Positions 8,821 to 17,783 of a stretch of 64,000 bases of DNA are shown here, in pieces. The position numbers were made by a program, and so were the translations under genes. The notes below the pieces were generated by a model. That model saw only the letters and a list, made by a program, of their open reading frames with translations. It was not told the DNA's origin and did no database searches. This DNA is from Corynebacterium falsenii (lineage in GTDB: Bacteria; Actinomycetota; Actinomycetes; Mycobacteriales; Mycobacteriaceae), in the NCBI RefSeq assembly GCF_020099275.1, contig NZ_CP083646.1, positions 2,232,001 through 2,296,000 of the forward strand, given 5' to 3'. Position 1 is the first letter of the stretch. Each line of letters opens with the position of its first letter.

Positions 8821-9658
8821 GGTGCTGTTGCAAAGTTGGGCCAGGGTCGAAAAGCCCAACCTCAAGACATTAGTTGTCCTTGCTCCGGGGTGCTTAAGCC
8901 GTCTCGAAGACCCGGTTGACGATCACCGCGTCTGGGTTCGGTTGCCCGTAGGCAAACACCGTGCCTTGCTCTTTCCGCAATGAGTGCATCGCCTCCATCC
9001 CTTTCAACGTCCGATATGCAGATGTCCGGTTCTTAAACGCGCCTTTCGGCCCGAGGATCCGCTTCAGCCGACCATGGTCGCCTTCCAGGATGTTGTTGAG
9101 GTATTTCACCTGCCGGTGTTCCACTGTTGGCGGGCAGATTCCCTCCGCCTTCAACTCGGATATTGCCTTGGCCAGAGCTGGTGCCTTGTCGGTGTTGATG
9201 ACCCGCGGGGATCCGGCTGTCGTATTCGATCGCAGCGTCTTGGCCAGGAAACGCTTCGCTGCGGCCACGTTCCGCTTCGGAGAGAGGTAAAAGTCCAGGG
9301 TCTGGCCACCGGCGGTGATTGCCCGATAGAGGTAGCACCACCTGCCGCCGACCCGGATATAGGTCTCATCCACCCGCCAGGAACTGGCCTGCCAGTCAGG
9401 TACCTGCCGGTACCACCGTGTTTGCTTGTCCAGCTCAGGGGCGTATTTCTGGACCCAGCGGTAGATCGTGGTGTGATCGACCGGCACGACCCGCTCGGTC
9501 ATCATTTCCTCCAGATCGCGGTAGCTCACCCCGTAGCGGCAGTACCACCGCACTGCCCACAGAATGATGTCACGGGGGAAATGACGACCGGAGAAGATAC
9601 CCATGGCTGTGATTATTTCACGTCGCTCTTCCTACTGCCCCAACTTTGCAACAGCACC
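8821..9658 (-). mobile_element. IS6-family insertion sequence (IS1628-like), copy 1
   Basis: An 838-bp element with matching terminal inverted repeats starting GGTGCTGTTGCAAAGTTGGG at both ends and one transposase gene. The 8-bp flanks (CCGCCAAG left, CACGGCGG right) differ, so there is no target duplication. It interrupts the SDR gene on one side and a small signal-peptide gene on the other. A near-identical inverted copy lies at 25672-26494. Confidence 0.9.
8894..9604 (-). CDS. IS6-family transposase
   Basis: A 236-residue DDE transposase of the IS6 family. It has the N-terminal HFPRDIILWAVRWYCRYGVSY segment, the first Asp in WRVDETYIRV near residue 77, the second in VINTDKAP near residue 138 and the Glu in LEGDHGRLKR near residue 173. 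These enzymes carry out replicative transposition and form cointegrates. It differs from copy 2 by Glu/Lys in the MMT(E/K)RVV segment. Confidence 0.92.
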   Translation of the reverse strand: MGIFSGRHFPRDIILWAVRWYCRYGVSYRDLEEMMTERVVPVDHTTIYRWVQKYAPELDKQTRWYRQVPDWQASSWRVDETYIRVGGRWCYLYRAITAGGQTLDFYLSPKRNVAAAKRFLAKTLRSNTTAGSPRVINTDKAPALAKAISELKAEGICPPTVEHRQVKYLNNILEGDHGRLKRILGPKGAFKNRTSAYRTLKGMEAMHSLRKEQGTVFAYGQPNPDAVIVNRVFETA

Positions 9659-9715
9659 CACGGCGGTGAGCACCGCGGCAACCGCGATGGCGGCCCTGCG
9701 GGGTGTGCTCGGCAT
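9659..9715 (-). pseudogene. Signal-peptide start of a gene cut by the IS6 copy
   Basis: An ATG at 9715, preceded by AAGGAGATC, starts MPSTPRRAAIAVAAVLTAV, an export-signal-like sequence that runs straight into the IS6 end at 9658. It is probably the remaining 5' end of a secreted copper-island protein. The 150 bp between it and the oxidase gene hold no convincing gene. Confidence 0.5.
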
Positions 9716-9864
9716 GGATTAGATCTCCTTATTCCGGGGCGGTGGGGAAGAAGACGGTGTTCTGGTTGTCCCGGAAGACCACAACACCGAGGAAGGTCAT
9801 CGTGCTGCCCGGTGGAAAGTCTGCAGCGACCCAGCTCACCCCAGCGACCGACCATGCTGTGGGG

Positions 9865-11346
9865 TTAGGCGTACCGCAGGGAACTCATCATCCCGGTTTC
9901 CTGGTGATAGGCGTTATGGCAGTGAAACGCCCACTCACCGGGGTTGTCAGCGATCAGGTCGGCGATCATGGTTTCACCGTGGCGGAGAAGGACGGTGTCC
10001 TTGCGTAGCCCGCCGCTGCCGGGCAGCGCCCACGTGTGGCCGTGGATGTGCATGGGATGGGGCATCATGGTCCTGTTGCGCATGACCATCCGCAGGCGCT
10101 GGCCCTCCTGCACGGTCGCGGAGGAGGATTGGCCGTCGGTGAGAATGCTCCATTCATACGGCATCATCTGCCCGCCCAGGTCGATGCTGACTTCTCGGTC
10201 TGGTGTGCCCTCGGGCAGGAGTGCATGGTCTGCTGGCTTCAGGGAGGACAGAAGCAGTCCGGTGGACGACAACTCGGGGAAGTCGACATCGGGGCGGGGG
10301 GCCTGGCCGCCGGCGGTGCGGATGACGGCGAAGGCGCGGTCGTCCTTACCCACCGCCAAAGCCGTGAGCGGGAAGATGCCGTCGCCGAGGATGACCTCGA
10401 CGTCGACACGCTCGCCCATCGACAGGTAGATCGATTCGGTCTCCCAGGGCTGGACAGGGAAGCCGTCGGTGTGGGTGACGGTCATGCGGTGACCACCGAG
10501 GGCCACCTTGAAGATGGTGTCACCGCCGGAGTTGATAAACCGCAGGCGGGCCTTGTCGCCCGGGCGAGCCTCGAAGGTCCGGTGAGCACGGGGGATACGC
10601 CCGTTGATGAGGTAGTGCGGATACATCACATCGCCGGCATCCCCGCCCAGTACCCGGTCCGGGGTGCCGTGCGTCATCTGGCCGTGACCTCCCATGTCCA
10701 TGTTTCCGTGTCCGCCCATGTCCATCCCCGTCAACATGGTCAGCTGATCTTCGGGACTGCTGCCGTCGATGCCGTCCAGCCAGTCGTCGAGCACGATGGT
10801 CCACTCGACGTCCTGGTCCTCAGCGTCTTGCGGGTCACGGATGATCAGTGGGGCGTGGAGGCCGCGATCAAGCTGCAGGCCGGAGTGGGAATGGTAGAAG
10901 TAGGTGCCACCGTGGGGGACTTCAAAAACATAGGAGAACGACTCGCCAGGTTCAATGGGGTCCTGGGTCATGCCGGGCACACCGTCGGCTGCGTTGTGGA
11001 GTGCGATGCCATGCCAGTGGATGGAGGTGCTCTCAGGCAGTTCATTGGTGATATCGACCTGGATGACGTCGCCGGCGGTGGCCTCAATGGCCGTATCCCC
11101 GGTGTCAGAGACGTATCCCCACGTCTTGGCTTCGATGCCGCCGATATCCAGAGACAGGGGCCGGGCGGTCAGTGTCCGGCGCACCGTCGGCTCACCGAGC
11201 GCAGTGGGGGTGGGAGTGGGGCGAAGAGAGGAACCTGGTGCCGAGGCAGCGGGTCCAGGGTCGCTGGTGCAGGCGGCCACGGCCCCGGTGCCGGCGAGGA
11301 CGAGCCCGCCGAGCAGAATCTGTCGTCGGGAAAACGCGTTCATCAT
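9865..11346 (-). CDS. Multicopper oxidase, Tat-exported lipoprotein
   Basis: A 493-residue three-domain multicopper oxidase of the CueO/CopA type. It starts with a twin-arginine signal (SRRQILLGG) followed by a lipobox (AVAAC), so it is folded in the cytoplasm, exported by Tat and anchored outside. Copper-binding motifs are complete: HWHG near residue 108, FYHSHSG near 152, HPMHIHGH near 434 and HCHNAYHQETGMM near 474. A Met/His-rich loop (MDMGGHGNMDMGGHG, near residue 205) resembles substrate-copper loops of CueO. It should oxidise Cu(I) to less toxic Cu(II). The CueP-like gene is directly upstream in the same direction. Confidence 0.92.
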   Translation of the reverse strand: MMNAFSRRQILLGGLVLAGTGAVAACTSDPGPAASAPGSSLRPTPTPTALGEPTVRRTLTARPLSLDIGGIEAKTWGYVSDTGDTAIEATAGDVIQVDITNELPESTSIHWHGIALHNAADGVPGMTQDPIEPGESFSYVFEVPHGGTYFYHSHSGLQLDRGLHAPLIIRDPQDAEDQDVEWTIVLDDWLDGIDGSSPEDQLTMLTGMDMGGHGNMDMGGHGQMTHGTPDRVLGGDAGDVMYPHYLINGRIPRAHRTFEARPGDKARLRFINSGGDTIFKVALGGHRMTVTHTDGFPVQPWETESIYLSMGERVDVEVILGDGIFPLTALAVGKDDRAFAVIRTAGGQAPRPDVDFPELSSTGLLLSSLKPADHALLPEGTPDREVSIDLGGQMMPYEWSILTDGQSSSATVQEGQRLRMVMRNRTMMPHPMHIHGHTWALPGSGGLRKDTVLLRHGETMIADLIADNPGEWAFHCHNAYHQETGMMSSLRYA

Positions 11347-11417
11347 GATTTAACCTTTCTTGGTGCAAGATTTCAGTGACACGGGAGGCAGGCGCAGGTG
11401 AGGACCCTGCTGAGCCA

Positions 11418-11993
11418 TCACGTCAGGTGCAGGTTTGTGACACAGGTGGCACCGTCGTCGGCGGTGGAAAACTCCGCGGTGCCGGTACGCCCCTGGTAGC
11501 TGACCTCAATCAGGCCGGTGGCATCATCGGGAAGCCAGAAGCCAATAAACCCGTTGTCGAAGGTGGTTGTTGCCTCGTCCACCAGTACCTCACCGGTCGC
11601 CTCATCGGTGATCGTGACCTGGATATCCTCATTGTCGAGTTCCCCCAGGCAGGTCGTGAGGCTGTGGTAGAAGCAGTCGTGGGTGGAGGTGAGATAGGGT
11701 GCGATCGAGACATACGTCTGATTGTCGGGAAGATCGACCACGACTTCCTGGTCATCGCTCGAGAGCAGCAGTTCATCGGCACGTACTGAGGCGATCAGAT
11801 CCGTAGGACGCTCAGTGACCTTCTGCCGGTCGAGGTGATCAATGATCTCCACCGCGTCCATGGCGGCCAGGCCATGGGCAGTCAGGAATGTGTCCTGGGA
11901 CACCGTCCCATCGGCGGTGGGTTCCGGGTCGGCGGCTGAACACCCCGTGAGGGCGAGGGCGAGGGCGGCGGCTGCGATCGCTGCTCGTTTCAC
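11418..11993 (-). CDS. CueP-family copper-binding lipoprotein
   Basis: A 191-residue exported lipoprotein. From the GTG at 11993 (AAGGAGA 6 nt before it) it reads as a signal peptide with lipobox LTGC (Cys about residue 18). The mature part has the CueP hallmarks FLTAHGLAAMDAVEIIDHLD, ECF-like HDCFYHSLTTCLGEL and FDNGFIGFWLP. CueP binds copper outside the cytoplasmic membrane; the conserved Cys residues in the middle and near the C terminus are the likely ligands. It lies about 70 bp upstream of the oxidase, probably one transcript. Confidence 0.82.
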   Translation of the reverse strand: MKRAAIAAAALALALTGCSAADPEPTADGTVSQDTFLTAHGLAAMDAVEIIDHLDRQKVTERPTDLIASVRADELLLSSDDQEVVVDLPDNQTYVSIAPYLTSTHDCFYHSLTTCLGELDNEDIQVTITDEATGEVLVDEATTTFDNGFIGFWLPDDATGLIEVSYQGRTGTAEFSTADDGATCVTNLHLT

Positions 11994-12068
11994 GTCATTC
12001 TCCTTGGATCGTGGTAAGGCCATAAGAAGACACCGCCTCAAGGTCGATGCCATACCTTTATCTAGCAC

Positions 12069-12395
12069 GGGTGCCTGACGGGCTAGAATTCAAAAACCCT
12101 GCTCACAGTCTTATAACAGGGCGAAAAGGGGGTGAATTCGGTGGGCTGGGTCACCACCGGGACACCACGCCACAGCCGTGGGCGATGTCCTTCCACCCGC
12201 CCCGGGTATGCGGTGCAGGCAGTGAAATCCCTGGTGGCGCCTGCTGAACCGACCAGGGGAGGCGATGTCGCCGGCCCGGGGTGGGGCACAGGGGTGACGG
12301 CGGTCGAAGGGTGATGTTTGAAGATTTGATGAAGTTTTCCCCGCCAGGCACTGAGCGAGGGTGGTATTCCCCTGGCCGGAGCGATACTGGGGTCT
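12069..12395. other. 327-bp divergent control region between cueP-like gene and copR
   Basis: Holds the promoters of the oxidase/CueP unit (minus) and the two-component pair (plus). The recognised element is the CopR-type box at 12319-12338; the rest carries no convincing gene. Confidence 0.5.
12319..12338 (+). promoter_or_regulatory. CopR-type operator
   Basis: TGAAGATTTGATGAAGTTTT is a direct repeat of TGAAG(A/T)TTT with 2-bp spacing. It closely matches the direct repeat known (from memory) for CopR of Corynebacterium glutamicum. It lies 57 bp before copR and upstream of the divergent cueP-like gene, so it could control both. Confidence 0.7.
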
Positions 12396-13118
12396 ATGGC
12401 TGACCGCACACCGACCACCGCCACGCCCCCGGAGCGGGTGCTGGTCGTCGATGATGAACAACCCCTGGCTCAGATGGTGGCCTCCTACCTCATCCGGGCC
12501 GGCTTCGATACCCGCCAGGCGCACACCGGCACCCAGGCCGTGGACGAGGCCCGTCACTTTACCCCCGATGTTGTGGTGCTGGATCTGGGGCTTCCCGAAC
12601 TCGACGGCCTGGAGGTGTGCCGACGGATCCGCACCTTCTCGGACTGCTACATCCTCATGCTCACCGCGCGTGGCAGCGAGGACGACAAGATCAGCGGTTT
12701 GACCCTGGGGGCGGATGACTACATCACCAAACCTTTTAGCATCCGGGAACTGGTGACCCGGGTGCATGCGGTGCTGCGCCGCCCGCGCACCAGCACCACC
12801 CCACCGCAGGTGACCACCCCTTTGATCGTTGGTGACCTCATCCTTGACCCCGTCGCCCATCAGGTGCGGGTGAGGGAGACGACCGTGGAGCTCACCCGCA
12901 CGGAGTTCGAGCTGCTGGTTGCCCTGGCCCTGCGCCCCGGCCAGGTGCTGACCCGCCACGACCTGGTCACCGAGGTCTGGGACACCACCTGGGTCGGTGA
13001 TGAACGCATCGTCGATGTCCACATCGGCAACTTGCGTCGCAAGCTCGGCACCGACACCCGGGGCCGGGGGTTTATCGACACCGTGCGTGGCGTGGGCTAC
13101 CGGGTGGGGCAGCCATGA
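12396..13118 (+). CDS. copR: OmpR-family response regulator, copper-responsive (CopR-like)
   Basis: A 240-residue response regulator. The receiver domain (residues ~14-125) has the acidic pair in VVDDE, the phospho-acceptor Asp in VLDLGLPELDG (about residue 63) and the conserved Lys in ITKPFS (about 111). A winged-helix DNA-binding domain of OmpR type follows (about residues 145-238, ending GRGFIDTVRGVGYRV). The sensor gene overlaps its last codon. Position inside a copper cluster and the upstream direct repeat point to copper-stress control of its neighbours, as in C. glutamicum CopRS; the ligand assignment is by context. Confidence 0.88.
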   Translation: MADRTPTTATPPERVLVVDDEQPLAQMVASYLIRAGFDTRQAHTGTQAVDEARHFTPDVVVLDLGLPELDGLEVCRRIRTFSDCYILMLTARGSEDDKISGLTLGADDYITKPFSIRELVTRVHAVLRRPRTSTTPPQVTTPLIVGDLILDPVAHQVRVRETTVELTRTEFELLVALALRPGQVLTRHDLVTEVWDTTWVGDERIVDVHIGNLRRKLGTDTRGRGFIDTVRGVGYRVGQP

Positions 13119-14242
13119 ATCACGGACCCGGCCTGACCTTCCGCTTCCTGACCGCCCAGGTGTTGGTCGTGGTGATTAGCCTGCTGGTGGCCGCGGCCGT
13201 CGCCACGATGGTGGGCCCGACCCTGTTCCATGATCATATGTTGATGGCCGGCCGGGAGGACCCCTCGCTGGAGCTGTTCCATGCCGAGCAGGCCTACCGG
13301 GACGCCAACCTGATCACCCTGGCCGTCGCCCTGCCCACCGCCTTGATCAGCGCCCTGCTGGCCAGCCTGTGGTTATCGCGTCGCCTGCGCACCCCCCTGC
13401 AGGATCTCACCCGCGCCGCTACCAGCCTGACGGCCGGCAACTATCGTATCCGCGTGCCCGCCGGAGAAGCAGGCCCCGAGGTCACCACCCTGGCGCATGC
13501 CTTCAACACCATGGCCGACCGGCTGGAACACACCGAACAGGTCCGCCGCCAGATGCTCTCTGATCTGGCCCACGAAATGGGCACCCCCTTATCGGTGCTC
13601 ACGGTCTACCTCGATGGTCTCCAGGACGGGGCCGTGGACTGGAATAATGCCACCCACACGATCATGGCTGACCAACTCACCCGCCTGACCCGGTTGATGG
13701 AAGACATCGACGATGTCTCCCGGGCCCAGGAACACCGGATCGAGTTGGACCTGGCGGAGGAAGGGCTCGGAGATCTGCTCCATACCGCCGCTGCTGCCGC
13801 GGGGGAAGCTTATGCTGACAAAGGCGTCGATTTACAGGTCGAGACCATTACGGACACCGCCCGGGTGCTCGTGGACCGGCAACGCTTCGGCCAGGTGATG
13901 AGCAATCTCCTGTCGAACGCGCTACGGCACACCCCGGCCGGCGGGCAGGTCCGGATCAGCGTCCACCGACAGGGGGCGTCCACCGCGCTCATCCACGTCG
14001 CCGATGACGGCGAGGGCATCCCACCTGGCCAGCTCGGACACATCTTCGAACGCTTCTACCGGGGGGATGCCGCCCGCAGCCGGGACAACGGCGGGGCCGG
14101 TATCGGCCTGACCATCTCCAAGGCATTGGTCGAGGCCCACGGCGGCACTCTCACCGCCACCTCCCCCGGACCCGGTCGCGGAGCGGTGTTTGCCCTCCGC
14201 CTCCCGCTGTCTCCTCCCGGCAGTGAGGAGGCTGCTCGGTAA
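13115..14242 (+). CDS. copS: Sensor histidine kinase, copper-responsive (CopS-like)
   Basis: A 375-residue membrane sensor kinase. Two transmembrane helices (about residues 9-33 and 71-93) enclose a short extracytoplasmic loop rich in His/Met/Glu (HDHMLMAGRED, ELFHAEQA) that could bind copper. A HAMP domain, the H-box LAHEMGTPLSVL (His about 153) and an ATPase domain with NLLSNALRHTP, DDGEGIP and GAGIGLTISK motifs follow. Its ATG overlaps the regulator's stop (ATGA), so the two are translationally coupled. It should phosphorylate the regulator upstream. Confidence 0.88.
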   Translation: MNHGPGLTFRFLTAQVLVVVISLLVAAAVATMVGPTLFHDHMLMAGREDPSLELFHAEQAYRDANLITLAVALPTALISALLASLWLSRRLRTPLQDLTRAATSLTAGNYRIRVPAGEAGPEVTTLAHAFNTMADRLEHTEQVRRQMLSDLAHEMGTPLSVLTVYLDGLQDGAVDWNNATHTIMADQLTRLTRLMEDIDDVSRAQEHRIELDLAEEGLGDLLHTAAAAAGEAYADKGVDLQVETITDTARVLVDRQRFGQVMSNLLSNALRHTPAGGQVRISVHRQGASTALIHVADDGEGIPPGQLGHIFERFYRGDAARSRDNGGAGIGLTISKALVEAHGGTLTATSPGPGRGAVFALRLPLSPPGSEEAAR

Positions 14243-14285
14243 CCACACCCTGCCCCGCGTGAGGGCCGTGCCCTCCACCCCTTGA

Positions 14286-14311
14286 AAATGTACCCCGGGG
14301 GGGTATATGCT
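14286..14311 (+). promoter_or_regulatory. Metal-type promoter dyad before the chaperone/ATPase unit
   Basis: A GTACCCCGGGGGGGTATA dyad with flanking AT lies about 45 bp before the HMA chaperone start. It resembles the C/G-tract palindromes used by CsoR-type copper repressors, and the T-A-T tail could be part of the -10 region. No csoR gene is present in the window. Confidence 0.5.
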
Positions 14312-14353
14312 AGCGAGCGTTACCGCATCCCACCGACCCATAGGAGCTTTCCC

Positions 14354-14680
14354 ATGATCACCTCCCCGCCCCGCCTCTTGCCGATGGCCTCCCACGGCTG
14401 CAGCTGTTGCGGACCTGCCTCACGTGCCGACACCGCCTCCACCCCTGCCGCCAGCGACTCGTCAGCAGGAGGGTCCTCCCCTAGCTACCAGGTCACCGGC
14501 CTGACCTGCGGGCACTGCGCGAAAAGCGTGACCCAGGCCCTTCAGGCCCTCCCCCAGGTCGACGACGTCCAGATTGATCTCGCTGCTGGTGGTGTTTCCA
14601 CCGTCACGGTCACCGGTGTCGTACCTCCGGAGATGGTTCGCCGGGCCATCGAAGAGGCCGGCTACACCGTCTTATCCTGA
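14354..14680 (+). CDS. Heavy-metal-associated (CopZ-like) copper chaperone
   Basis: A 108-residue protein. Residues ~42-106 form one HMA domain with the metal-binding motif GLTCGHCAKSV (CxxC about residues 51-54) and the ferredoxin-like strand pattern. The first 40 residues are unusual for a CopZ: they carry CSCC and a Ser/Ala-rich linker that may add a second metal site. It should pass Cu(I) to the ATPase encoded 51 bp downstream. AGGAGC precedes the ATG at 14354. Confidence 0.85.
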   Translation: MITSPPRLLPMASHGCSCCGPASRADTASTPAASDSSAGGSSPSYQVTGLTCGHCAKSVTQALQALPQVDDVQIDLAAGGVSTVTVTGVVPPEMVRRAIEEAGYTVLS

Positions 14681-14731
14681 TCAGTTTTACCCATCATCTC
14701 GACCCCGACCGGGTTGAGCGAAAGGAACGTC

Positions 14732-16951
14732 ATGAGCACTCCCCACCATTCCGGTGATCACCCCGCTCCGGAAACAGACCACACCCACCACCCGGATCAT
14801 GCTAGCCACGAACACCACGCAGATGCCGACACCCACGGCCAGGCGATGCCCCACGATCACCCGCACTCCGCCCTGGACGAAGACCACCACGTTCATGGTC
14901 ACGGCGAACACGCCGGACACAGCACCGCAATGTTTCGGGACCGCTTCTGGTGGTCGCTGATTCTGTCCATTCCCGTCGTTATTTTCAGCCCCATGGTCGC
15001 CCACCTGCTCGGCTACCACCTCCCGGCATTCCCCGGATCCACCTGGATCCCCCCGGTGCTGGGCACGATCATCTTCGTCTACGGCGGAACGCCTTTCCTC
15101 AAGGGCGGATGGAACGAACTGAAATCCCGCCAACCCGGGATGATGCTCCTGATCGCCATGGCCATCACCGTGGCGTTTGTCGCCTCCTGGGTCACCACTC
15201 TGGGGCTGGGCGGTTTTGACCTGGACTTCTGGTGGGAGCTGTCCCTGCTGGTGACCATCATGCTGCTGGGCCACTGGCTGGAGATGCGTGCTCTCGGGGC
15301 CGCGTCCTCCGCGCTTGACGCGCTGGCTGCCCTGCTGCCGGACGAGGCCGAGAAAGTCATCGACGGGACCACCCGCACCGTGGCCATCTCCGAGCTGGTC
15401 GTCGACGACGTTGTGCTGGTGAGGGCCGGTGCCCGGGTGCCGGCCGACGGAACCATCCTCGACGGAGCCGCCGAATTCGATGAGGCGATGATCACCGGCG
15501 AATCCCGTCCCGTCTTCCGCGACACCGGTGACAAGGTGGTCGCCGGTACCGTGGCCACCGACAACACCGTCCGCATCCGGGTGGAGGCTACCGGCGGGGA
15601 CACCGCCCTGGCCGGGATCCAACGCATGGTCGCCGACGCCCAGGAGTCCTCCTCCCGGGCCCAGGCCCTGGCGGATCGGGCGGCGGCGTTGTTGTTCTGG
15701 TTCGCGCTGATCTCCGCTCTGATCACCGCGGTGGTGTGGACCATTATCGGCAGCCCGGACGATGCCGTGGTGCGCACGGTCACGGTTCTGGTCATCGCCT
15801 GTCCGCACGCCCTGGGCCTGGCGATTCCGCTGGTCATTGCGATCTCCAGCGAGCGGGCCGCGAAATCCGGGGTGCTCATCAAGGACCGGATGGCGCTCGA
15901 GCGGATGCGCACCATCGACGTGGTGCTCTTCGACAAAACCGGCACCCTGACCGAGGGTGCGCACGCGGTCACCGGTGTCGCGGCAGCTGTCGGCGTCACC
16001 GAGGGCGAGCTGCTGGCCCTGGCCGCCGCCGCGGAGGCCGACAGCGAGCACCCCGTGGCCCGCGCCATCGTGGCGGCCGCGGCCGCCCATCCCGAGGCCT
16101 CCCGTCGGCAAATCCGTGCAACTGGTTTCAGCGCCGCCTCCGGCCGGGGGGTCCGGGCCACTGTCGATGGCGCTGAGATCCTCGTGGGCGGGCCGAACAT
16201 GCTGCGCGAGTTCAACCTCACCACCCCGGCCGAGCTCACCGACACCACCAGCGCCTGGACCGGGCGTGGGGCCGGTGTGCTCCATATTGTCCGCGACGGT
16301 CAGATCATCGGTGCGGTGGCCGTCGAGGACAAGATCCGCCCCGAATCCCGCGCCGCCGTGAAAGCCCTGCAGGACCGCGGGGTGAAGGTCGCGATGATCA
16401 CCGGTGACGCGCAGCAGGTGGCCCAGGCGGTTGGCCAGGACCTGGGGATTAATGAGGTCTTCGCCGAGGTCCTGCCCCAGGACAAGGACACCAAGGTCAC
16501 CCAGTTACAGGAGCGTGGCCTGAGCGTGGCCATGGTCGGCGACGGTGTCAACGACGCCCCCGCTCTGACCCGCGCGGAGGTCGGTATCGCCATCGGGGCC
16601 GGCACGGATGTGGCCATGGAATCCGCCGGAGTGGTCCTGGCCAGTGATGACCCGCGTGCAGTGCTGTCGATGATTGAGCTCTCGCAGGCCAGCTACCGCA
16701 AGATGATCCAGAACCTCATCTGGGCCTCTGGCTACAACATCCTCGCCGTGCCGCTGGCCGCCGGCGTGCTCGCCTCGATCGGGTTCGTGCTGTCCCCGGC
16801 CGTGGGCGCGATCTTGATGTCTGCCTCGACCATCGTGGTGGCCCTGAACGCCCAGCTGTTGCGCCGCATTGATTTGGATCCGGCCCACCTGGCTCCGACC
16901 GAGTCGAAGGAGGAGAGGGCTGCTGTGAGCTCTGTAGCCCCCGTCCGCTGA
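14732..16951 (+). CDS. P1B-type copper-transporting ATPase, CPH type (CopB-like)
   Basis: A 739-residue heavy-metal P-type ATPase of the plasma membrane. The first ~65 residues are a His-rich tail (HTHHPDH, HEHHADADTHG, DHHVHGHGEHAGH) instead of an HMA domain. Motifs: TGES near residue 254, the ion-binding ACPHALG near 358 (CPH rather than CPC, the CopB/P1B-3 class), DKTGTLTEG near 401, SEHPVA near 437 and GDGVNDAPAL near 603. It should export copper using ATP. The ATG at 14732 has GAAAGGAAC before it; a TTG at 14714 is less likely. Lies in the chaperone-ATPase-DUF305 unit. Confidence 0.92.
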   Translation: MSTPHHSGDHPAPETDHTHHPDHASHEHHADADTHGQAMPHDHPHSALDEDHHVHGHGEHAGHSTAMFRDRFWWSLILSIPVVIFSPMVAHLLGYHLPAFPGSTWIPPVLGTIIFVYGGTPFLKGGWNELKSRQPGMMLLIAMAITVAFVASWVTTLGLGGFDLDFWWELSLLVTIMLLGHWLEMRALGAASSALDALAALLPDEAEKVIDGTTRTVAISELVVDDVVLVRAGARVPADGTILDGAAEFDEAMITGESRPVFRDTGDKVVAGTVATDNTVRIRVEATGGDTALAGIQRMVADAQESSSRAQALADRAAALLFWFALISALITAVVWTIIGSPDDAVVRTVTVLVIACPHALGLAIPLVIAISSERAAKSGVLIKDRMALERMRTIDVVLFDKTGTLTEGAHAVTGVAAAVGVTEGELLALAAAAEADSEHPVARAIVAAAAAHPEASRRQIRATGFSAASGRGVRATVDGAEILVGGPNMLREFNLTTPAELTDTTSAWTGRGAGVLHIVRDGQIIGAVAVEDKIRPESRAAVKALQDRGVKVAMITGDAQQVAQAVGQDLGINEVFAEVLPQDKDTKVTQLQERGLSVAMVGDGVNDAPALTRAEVGIAIGAGTDVAMESAGVVLASDDPRAVLSMIELSQASYRKMIQNLIWASGYNILAVPLAAGVLASIGFVLSPAVGAILMSASTIVVALNAQLLRRIDLDPAHLAPTESKEERAAVSSVAPVR

Positions 16952-17003
16952 CTTTCAATCCTTCATCGACTCCCCCATACACAACCTCCGAAAGGGAACC
17001 CCC

Positions 17004-17666
17004 ATGAAGCGCACCATCACCATCGCCGCTCTCGCCTTGACCTCCACCCTGGTTTTGTCCGCCTGCGCAGATAACACTGAGGGAGAAAACACCGACACCA
17101 CGACCATCGCCACTACGTCCGCCCCCGACACCACCGAAACGACCGGGGCCACCACGGATCCTGAGACAGAGACGGGGGCGGCCGGAGAGGTCTCCGCCGA
17201 GCACAATGACGCGGACATCATGTTCGCGCAGATGATGATCCCGCATCACCACCAGGCTGTGGAGATGAGTGAAATCCTCCTGGCCAAGGACAATATCCCG
17301 GCCGAGGTCATCGAGTTCGCCCAGGGTGTTATCGATGCCCAGGGCCCGGAGATCGACCGGATGAATACCATGCTCGAGACCTGGGAAGAAGATCCGGTCA
17401 CCGGTGATATGGGTGAGATGGACCATGGCGGGATGAGTGGAATGATGAGCGAGGAGAACATGACAGCCCTCGAGGATGCCCAGGGCACCGAGGCTGCCCG
17501 GCTCTACCTTGAGCAGATGACCGCCCACCATGAGGGCGCGGTCGATATGGCCCGCGATGAGGTCACTGATGGCCAGAACCCGCAGGCCATCGCTCTGGCT
17601 GAGCAGGTCATTGAAGACCAGGAGGCCGAGATCGCCGAGATGGACCAGATGCTCAACGAGCTCTGA
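17004..17666 (+). CDS. DUF305 family copper-island lipoprotein
   Basis: A 220-residue exported lipoprotein (signal peptide with lipobox LSAC, Cys about residue 21, then a Thr-rich spacer). Two ferritin-like DUF305 half-repeats follow, each with Met/His motifs: MMIPHHHQAVEMSE near residue 76 and QMTAHHEGAVDMARDE near 172, plus a Met/Gly/His loop (GDMGEMDHGGMSGMM) between. Such proteins are common next to copper genes and probably bind metal outside the membrane. It lies 52 bp after the ATPase gene. Confidence 0.85.
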   Translation: MKRTITIAALALTSTLVLSACADNTEGENTDTTTIATTSAPDTTETTGATTDPETETGAAGEVSAEHNDADIMFAQMMIPHHHQAVEMSEILLAKDNIPAEVIEFAQGVIDAQGPEIDRMNTMLETWEEDPVTGDMGEMDHGGMSGMMSEENMTALEDAQGTEAARLYLEQMTAHHEGAVDMARDEVTDGQNPQAIALAEQVIEDQEAEIAEMDQMLNEL

Positions 17667-17724
17667 ACAAGGACATTCCGCGACCACCCCAGATGAGAAA
17701 CACGACCTTCCACCATAAGGGAAA

Positions 17725-17757
17725 GACCCCAACTGCCCGAGGGCACTTGGGGTCTCA
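17725..17757 (+). terminator. Hairpin after the copper unit
   Basis: AGACCCCAA and TTGGGGTCT form a perfect 9-bp stem, with an inner TGCCC/GGGCA stem around CGA. It follows the DUF305 gene by about 60 bp. It has no clear T tract, so efficiency is uncertain. Confidence 0.6.
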
Positions 17758-17783
17758 CCGACTCACTGAGGACACAGTAACAC

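Noticed and set aside
10036..11379. Long plus-strand frame opposite the multicopper oxidase
   Set aside because: Composition is that of an antisense frame in GC-rich DNA; the oxidase motifs are on the minus strand.
12083..12110. A GTTTTTGAATTCTAG on the minus strand resembling a ychF end
   Set aside because: It lacks the VV and FN codons, has no matching partner nearby and is inside the copper control region; taken as chance.
14687..16285. 532-codon minus-strand frame opposite the copper ATPase
   Set aside because: Gly/His/Asp-rich antisense frame with no family features.
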